DNA of 9,502 bases from Alphaproteobacteria bacterium. Lineage in GTDB: Bacteria; Pseudomonadota; Alphaproteobacteria; Rhizobiales; Xanthobacteraceae. Below the pieces are notes generated by a model, which saw only the letters and a program-made list of their open reading frames with translations, had not been told where the DNA came from and ran no database searches. The translations under genes were made by a program, and so were the position numbers. Each line of letters begins with the position of its first letter. Position 1 is the stretch's first letter. The stretch covers positions 3,201 to 12,702 of the forward strand of contig VAZQ01000377.1 in NCBI GenBank assembly GCA_005883115.1. The letters are read 5' to 3'. Shown piece after piece: positions 5,742 through 9,502 of the stretch.

Positions 5742-6839
5742 GTGCTCAGCGTGCGGTCCCTTTTTACCGAATATGCCAACGAAGGGGGCGGCGCCGTCAA
5801 AGCCGTGCAAAACGTCTCGTTCGAGGTGCCGGAGGGTAAGCTGTTCACGCTGCTCGGACCCTCGGGGTGCGGCAAGACCACGACGCTGCGCTCGATTGCG
5901 GGGCTGGAGAAGCCGACCGCGGGCGAGATCGAAGCTGATGGTCGGTTGGTCTATTCGTCGGAGAAGGGCATCTTCGTTGCACCCAACAGGCGCAATTTCG
6001 GCATGGTGTTCCAGTCCTACGCCATCTGGCCGCACATGAACGTATTTCAGAACGCCGCCTTCCCGCTCGAGGTACGGAAGTTGCGCAAGAAGGATATCCG
6101 CGAAAGGGTAATGCGAGTACTGCACGCCGTAGCGCTCGAAGATCTGGCAGATCGCGATGCCACCAAGCTTTCGGGCGGCCAGCAGCAGCGCCTCGCGCTC
6201 GCACGCGCCTTGGTGATGGAGCCGCAGCTGTTGCTGCTGGATGAGCCGCTCTCGAATCTCGATGCCAAGCTGCGCGACCGCATGCGATCGGAGCTCAAGC
6301 GGCTGCAGCGCGATCTCAATCTCACGACCGTATATGTGACCCACGATCAGACCGAGGCGCTCGCGCTTTCGCACGAGATCGCGGTGATGAACGAGGGCCG
6401 AGTCGTCCAGATCGGCACGCCGCGCCAGATTTACGAGCAGCCGAGCGACCGGTTCGTCGCCGACTTCGTCGGCAGCACCAATTTCATCGGAGGGACGGTC
6501 ACCGCGCTCGGCGACGGGTGCTGTGTCGTGAGTTCGGCGATGGGCGAGATCAAGGCGCATGCGAGCGAGGGCGTCGACAAGAACGCGAAGGTGGTCGTAT
6601 CGGTGCGGCCGGAGGACGTGGAATTGTCGGAAACGCAGCCAATGGCGAGCGACGTCGACACCGTCTGCAAGGGCACGATACAGGCCAAGGATTTCCTGGG
6701 CGATTACCTGGATTTTCACGTCAAGGTCGGTGATGTTGTCTTGTTGGCGAAGGCGCATCCATCACTGCGCACGCCGACCGGGGACTCCATCTATGTGCGC
6801 ATGAAGGCGGACAAATGCGTGGCAATCAGCAGCCAGTAA
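5742..6839 (+). CDS. ABC transporter ATP-binding protein (Fbp/Pot-type, with C-terminal regulatory domain)
   Basis: A 365-residue cytoplasmic ATPase expected to drive the adjacent permease. Motifs in order are Walker A GPSGCGKTT (39-47), Q-loop Q91 in VFQSYAIWPH, signature LSGGQQQRLALARAL (143-157), Walker B LLLLDEPLSNLD (163-174), and switch H201 in THDQTEAL. The C-terminal third, from about 260, looks like a TOBE-type beta domain (VSVRPEDVEL), as in FbpC, PotA and MalK relatives. I prefer GTG at 5742, with AAGG 12 bases upstream; an in-frame TTG at 5709 overlapping the permease end would add 11 basic residues, and neither has an ideal ribosome site. The phrase SYAIWPHMNVFQN is typical of the iron/putrescine importer ATPases. 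All catalytic elements are intact. The stop codon lies inside one arm of an inverted repeat. Confidence 0.92.
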   Translation: MLSVRSLFTEYANEGGGAVKAVQNVSFEVPEGKLFTLLGPSGCGKTTTLRSIAGLEKPTAGEIEADGRLVYSSEKGIFVAPNRRNFGMVFQSYAIWPHMNVFQNAAFPLEVRKLRKKDIRERVMRVLHAVALEDLADRDATKLSGGQQQRLALARALVMEPQLLLLDEPLSNLDAKLRDRMRSELKRLQRDLNLTTVYVTHDQTEALALSHEIAVMNEGRVVQIGTPRQIYEQPSDRFVADFVGSTNFIGGTVTALGDGCCVVSSAMGEIKAHASEGVDKNAKVVVSVRPEDVELSETQPMASDVDTVCKGTIQAKDFLGDYLDFHVKVGDVVLLAKAHPSLRTPTGDSIYVRMKADKCVAISSQ

Positions 6840-6923
6840 TCAGTCATCGGAAATCGGTGACCACAGCCAAGCCGTATGCTCGCAGGCTGACGCGCGAATG
6901 TGACGTCTGATGGCTGATTACTG
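6834..6923. repeat. Inverted repeat flanking the ATPase-bicupin gap
   Basis: CAGTAATCAGTCATC (6834-6848) reappears inverted at 6909-6923 as GATGGCTGATTACTG, with 14 of 15 bases matching and 60 bases between the arms. The left arm contains the ATPase stop codon and the right arm ends 21 bases before the bicupin ribosome site. The 60-base interior shows no gene and no strong stem. This may be a small dispersed palindromic element, or an mRNA structure separating the two cistrons. Confidence 0.55.
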
Positions 6924-6955
6924 ACCACCACGTTCTGATTCCTTGGAGGAAGGGC

Positions 6956-8083
6956 ATGGCTAAAGACGCTGTCGTCTCCGACGAGCTGTCGAAGAAGTTT
7001 TCCACCGAAAAGGACACGCCCTATCTGCGCTGGGTTCGCGGGGAAGGTCTCGATATCATCGGCGCGCATTACGTGCGCAATCTGCGCACGGTCGAGCTGA
7101 AGCCTTGGGCCCGGCGCGGCGGGCGCGGCGTTTACATCAATCATGAGGCCTCGCGCACCTCCAACGATTGCTACGTCTGCGAGATTCCGCCCGGTAAGAA
7201 GCTCGAACCGCAGCGGCAATTGTTCGAGGAGATGATTCTCGTGCTCGACGGCCGCGGCTCAACTACGGTTTGGAACGACGAAGGCCGCCGCATCACCTTC
7301 GAGTGGAAGGCGGGGGCGATGTTCGCCATCCCGCTGAACTGCTGGCACCAGCACTTCAACGGCTCGGGGCAGGCGCCGGCGCGCTACGTCGCCGTGACCA
7401 ACGCGCCGCCGGTGATCAATCTGTACGAGGACGGCGAGTTCGTTTTCAACACCAGGTATGACTTCAAGAACAGGTTCAATGGCGAGCCCGACTATTTCAG
7501 CGCGAAGGGTGAGCAGAAGGGCCTTCTCCTCGTCACCAATTTCGTGGCCGATGCGGTTAATCTGCCGCTGATTAGCGCCAAGGAGCGCGGTGCCGGCGGC
7601 GGTCATATCCGCTTCAATATGGCCAAGGGCTCCATGAACAGCCACATCTCCCAGTTTCCGATTGGTACCTATAAGAAAGGCCATGCTCACGGTCCCGGCG
7701 CGCACGTCATCATCCTCTCGGGCGAGGGCTTCTCCCTGATGTGGCCCGAGGGCGATGCACCCAAGCGATATGATTGGGAAGTAGGCACGCTGATTGTGCC
7801 GCCGAACATGTGGTTCCATCAGCACTTCAACAGCGGAACCGCGCCGGCGCGCTATCTTGCCTTCAAGCACGAGGGCGTTGCCATTCGTAACACGCAAGGT
7901 GTGCCCAGGGCCTGGATCAGCAGGCGGCTCGGCGTCGATCAGATCGACTACGCCGACGAGATGCCGATGATCCGCAAAATGTTCGCGGAGGACTTGGCCA
8001 AGCACGGCCTGAGCCCGCGCATGGATCAGGCCTACGCGCAGGAACTCGCCGACCTGCCGCCGCCCGTTGCGAGAACCGGGTAG
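6956..8083 (+). CDS. Two-domain cupin (bicupin) protein with one apparent metal site
   Basis: A 375-residue protein with an excellent ribosome site (GGAGGA at 6945-6950, five bases before ATG). Two cupin barrels are visible, about 74-150 and 230-305, ending in near-duplicate phrases WHQHFN (130-135) with APARYVAV, and FHQHFN (287-292) with APARYLAF. The C-terminal cupin has KGHAHGPGAH, giving candidate metal ligands H243, H245, H250 and H288 or H290. The N-terminal cupin has KKLEPQRQLFEE at the equivalent place, without the H-x-H pair, and so probably lacks a classical metal centre. Bicupins include gentisate-type and quercetin-type dioxygenases, oxalate decarboxylases and structural proteins. 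I recall relatives being labelled ethanolamine ammonia lyase-activating protein in databases, which would fit the eutA gene in this operon but is not evidence of function. The reaction is unknown. It is the last gene before a convergent terminator-like hairpin. Confidence 0.85.
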   Translation: MAKDAVVSDELSKKFSTEKDTPYLRWVRGEGLDIIGAHYVRNLRTVELKPWARRGGRGVYINHEASRTSNDCYVCEIPPGKKLEPQRQLFEEMILVLDGRGSTTVWNDEGRRITFEWKAGAMFAIPLNCWHQHFNGSGQAPARYVAVTNAPPVINLYEDGEFVFNTRYDFKNRFNGEPDYFSAKGEQKGLLLVTNFVADAVNLPLISAKERGAGGGHIRFNMAKGSMNSHISQFPIGTYKKGHAHGPGAHVIILSGEGFSLMWPEGDAPKRYDWEVGTLIVPPNMWFHQHFNSGTAPARYLAFKHEGVAIRNTQGVPRAWISRRLGVDQIDYADEMPMIRKMFAEDLAKHGLSPRMDQAYAQELADLPPPVARTG

Positions 8084-8117
8084 GCTGAGCGCGCTGCTTG
8101 CGTCGGCGCGCCTCAGC
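8084..8117. terminator. Bidirectional terminator-like hairpin between convergent genes
   Basis: GCTGAGCGCGC (8084-8094) pairs with GCGCGCCTCAGC (8106-8117), giving eleven pairs with a single bulged C and an 11-base loop. It begins at the base after the bicupin stop and overlaps the MarR stop on the other strand. No T-run is present on either side, so it would be an atypical intrinsic terminator or a stem protecting both 3' ends. Confidence 0.55.
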
Positions 8118-8718
8118 GGCGCGTTCGTCCACCTTGCCGATGGCGTGAAGAATCGGCTGAAGCCGCGCTCGCGCGCAAGAGCGGTGCCTCGATCGTCCTG
8201 CTGAGCCGCTCCGATGCGGCCAAATTCTGATACATCCGGCGCAGGCTGCGCCTGATGACGTTCAGGTCTTCTGCCGGCACGCCCGAGATCGCTCTTCGTT
8301 CTAGCTCGATCGCGTGCGGGATGATGCGGGCCAGGATTGCCGCCCCCTTTGGCGTCAGCCGCACGGTCACTTCCCGGTTACTGGTCGCCGATCGGGTTCG
8401 GGAAACCAATCCCATTTTCACCATGCGGGTGACGACGCGCGACAATGTCGAGACATCGATGCTTGTGCTCGCGGCGACGTCGATCTGGCGTTGCCCATCG
8501 TCATCGGCGAGCACGGCGAGGACGCGCCACATCGCGATGCTTAGTTGGTGTCGCGCAAGCGTGTTCTGCCCGAAGTCGGTCACCAGCAGCCAGCCGACCC
8601 GGTTGACGAGATAAGGAAGGTATTCGCTGAAGTTGAGGCCTGTGCGATCGCTCACGAGATTGAAGTCCCTGCAAATTCTTGAGCTGTCCGCATTCACGCG
8701 CCGCTCGCCGCGCAGCAT
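8113..8718 (-). CDS. MarR-family transcriptional regulator
   Basis: This product, 201 residues from ATG at 8718, has the MarR winged-helix layout: a dimerisation helix at about 30-50 (YLPYLVNRVGWLLV), the winged helix at about 60-125 with RHQLSIAMWRVLAVLA, the recognition helix STLSRVVTRMVKMGLVSR (90-107), and the wing RSATSNREVTVRLTPKG (109-125), then C-terminal dimer helices. MarR proteins are dimers that bind palindromes of about 16 to 20 bases and usually release DNA on binding phenolic or other small ligands. A shorter start at GTG 8655 (180 residues, starting SDRTGLNFSEY after the initiator) has AGGGA ten bases upstream and fits the usual family length better; the ATG at 8718 has only a weak site. 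It diverges from the LLM oxygenase gene across about 100 bases with palindromes, the standard layout for autoregulation and control of the neighbour. The Arg/Ser-rich last 20 residues are unusual and probably disordered. Confidence 0.9.
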   Translation of the reverse strand: MLRGERRVNADSSRICRDFNLVSDRTGLNFSEYLPYLVNRVGWLLVTDFGQNTLARHQLSIAMWRVLAVLADDDGQRQIDVAASTSIDVSTLSRVVTRMVKMGLVSRTRSATSNREVTVRLTPKGAAILARIIPHAIELERRAISGVPAEDLNVIRRSLRRMYQNLAASERLSRTIEAPLLRASAASADSSRHRQGGRTRR

Positions 8719-8738
8719 TCGCGGACTTTACCAGCCAT

Positions 8739-8765
8739 CAATTGCATTTACAACAATTGCAAATG
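8739..8765. promoter_or_regulatory. Imperfect 27-bp palindrome, likely MarR operator 1
   Basis: CAATTGCATTT (8739-8749) and AATTGCAAATG (8755-8765) are inverted copies with nine of eleven matches and a 5-base spacer. The length and AT-rich TTGCA core fit a MarR dimer site. It covers the -35 region of the LLM promoter. Confidence 0.6.
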
Positions 8766-8775
8766 CATCTATGAT
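8747..8775 (+). promoter_or_regulatory. Strong sigma70-type promoter for the LLM gene
   Basis: TTTACA (8747-8752, five of six) and TATGAT (8770-8775, five of six) are separated by exactly 17 bases. The start point is expected near 8782, leaving a leader of about 40 bases that contains the GGAGGA ribosome site (8811-8816). Both boxes lie inside palindromes, so repression by steric blocking is the obvious reading. Confidence 0.6.
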
Positions 8776-8778
8776 GCA
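8764..8778. promoter_or_regulatory. Perfect palindrome over the -10, likely MarR operator 2
   Basis: TGCATC-TAT-GATGCA is a perfect 6+6 inverted repeat whose centre coincides with the -10 box. ATGCATCTA also occurs as a direct repeat at 8763-8771 and 8774-8782, 11 bases apart, so two bound dimers would sit on the same face of the helix. Confidence 0.6.
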
Positions 8779-8821
8779 TCTAAGTAGGGCCGCGGCCCAG
8801 TGAACCAACGGGAGGAGCGCT

Positions 8822-9502
8822 GTGGAATTCGGCTATTTCACTCTGAGCGATAATCACTACGAGAATAACACGCGCACGGCGAACCAGTTCGTCGCCGACA
8901 TCACCGAGGAAGCCCTGCATGCCGACAAGCTCGGTATGCACTCGGCCTGGATCGGCGAGCACCACTTCAACTCGCTGGGCGTGCTTTCCTGCCCGGACAT
9001 GGTGCTTGCCTATATCGCGGCACGAACAAAGCGCATCCGGCTCGCGCCGGCGGTATGCGTGCTGCCGCTGCACCAGCCGATCCGCGTCGCCGAGCAATGG
9101 GCCACGCTCGATCTGTTGAGCAACGGCCGCGTGGATTTCGCGGCGGGACGCGGCTACGACCGCCGCGAATACCTGCCTTTCCACGTCTCGTTCGAGGACA
9201 ATCAGTCGATCTTCGACGAGGGGCTCCAAGTCGTCCGCAAATTATGGGCGGCGGACGGACGCATCTCCCATCACGGCAAGCACTATTCCTTTGACGATGT
9301 GCGCATTACACCCAAGCCGGTGCAAAGGCCGATCCCGGCTTATGTCGGCTCCTTCTCCAAACCATCGATCGAGCTGGCGGCGCGACTCAATTGCGGCGTC
9401 ATTGTCGCTCCCTTCGCCGCCGCCATGACCTTCGGCGGGTTGAAGCAGGTTGCGGATGTCTATCACGACAGTTGCGCCAAATACGGCACCAAGCCGGGCC
9501 GG
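8822..9502 (+). CDS. LLM-class flavin-dependent oxidoreductase (luciferase-like), first 227 residues, runs off right edge
   Basis: The frame is open from GTG at 8822 to the last base (227 codons). GGAGGA five bases upstream makes this start clear. The sequence shows the bacterial luciferase-like pattern: MEFGYFTLSD at the first strand, WIGEHHFNSLG (43-53) with the EHH-F signature, RIRLAPAVCVLPLHQPIRVAE (71-91), LDLLSNGRVDFAAGRGY (96-112) for flavin/phosphate binding, and ITPKPVQRPIPAYVG (162-176). Such enzymes use reduced FMN or F420 and, with oxygen, act as monooxygenases on many substrates; in alphaproteobacteria FMN with a separate reductase is usual. A complete protein would be about 330 to 400 residues, so the C-terminal part is missing. 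It is divergent from the MarR gene and probably controlled by it. The substrate cannot be inferred. Confidence 0.9.
   Translation, partial: MEFGYFTLSDNHYENNTRTANQFVADITEEALHADKLGMHSAWIGEHHFNSLGVLSCPDMVLAYIAARTKRIRLAPAVCVLPLHQPIRVAEQWATLDLLSNGRVDFAAGRGYDRREYLPFHVSFEDNQSIFDEGLQVVRKLWAADGRISHHGKHYSFDDVRITPKPVQRPIPAYVGSFSKPSIELAARLNCGVIVAPFAAAMTFGGLKQVADVYHDSCAKYGTKPGR

Noticed and set aside
5586..6758. 390-codon open frame on the minus strand across the permease end and ATPase
   Set aside because: It is antisense to an ABC ATPase with every motif intact. The product is Arg/His-rich without family features.
8719..8760. A defined minus-strand promoter for the MarR gene
   Set aside because: I could not find a -35/-10 pair with acceptable matches and spacing on that strand, although one must lie nearby.

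Overview
This GC-rich window looks like alphaproteobacterial chromosome, most likely Hyphomicrobiales/Rhizobiales of the Bradyrhizobium-Rhodopseudomonas type. That is an inference from GC-biased third codon positions, GTG starts, palindromic intergenic repeats, and a gene content of UbiD-type decarboxylase, class II aldolase, iron-type ABC transporter, MarR regulator and LLM flavoenzyme. No species can be named. I see no tRNA, rRNA, CRISPR array, transposase or attachment site.

Layout. (1) Left, minus strand: a UbiD-family prFMN decarboxylase (418-1899) followed by the N-terminal part of a class II aldolase/adducin protein (1-312, running off the left edge). A palindromic intergenic repeat lies between them. 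(2) A divergent control region of about 280 bp (1900-2176) holds a TGGCAA/TTGCCA palindrome, a candidate promoter with an inverted repeat at its expected start point, and a short hairpin. (3) Centre, plus strand: four genes that look like one transcription unit. They are an EutA-type ASKHA reactivase with histidine-rich ends (2177-3877), a fused two-domain ABC permease (3986-5722), its ATPase (5742-6839) and a two-cupin protein (6956-8083). The gaps carry hairpins, and the permease start overlaps the stop of a 10-codon mini-ORF. (4) Right: a hairpin between convergent stop codons (8084-8117), a MarR regulator on the minus strand (8113-8718), a compact promoter/operator with nested palindromes (8739-8778), and a divergent luciferase-like (LLM) monooxygenase running off the right edge (8822-9502).

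How they may work together (inference). UbiD and class II aldolase proteins often decarboxylate or cleave aromatic acids. The ABC genes would import a substrate or metal, although no binding protein is visible. The MarR and LLM genes form a classic self-regulated divergent pair for a small aromatic-like effector. The unexpected member is EutA. In ethanolamine catabolism it reactivates the B12 enzyme EutBC, but no EutB, EutC or microcompartment gene is present here. It carries metal-binding-like His tails and sits beside a bicupin that keeps a metal site in only one of its two domains. The locus is therefore a candidate for a repurposed reactivase/metallochaperone serving another enzyme.
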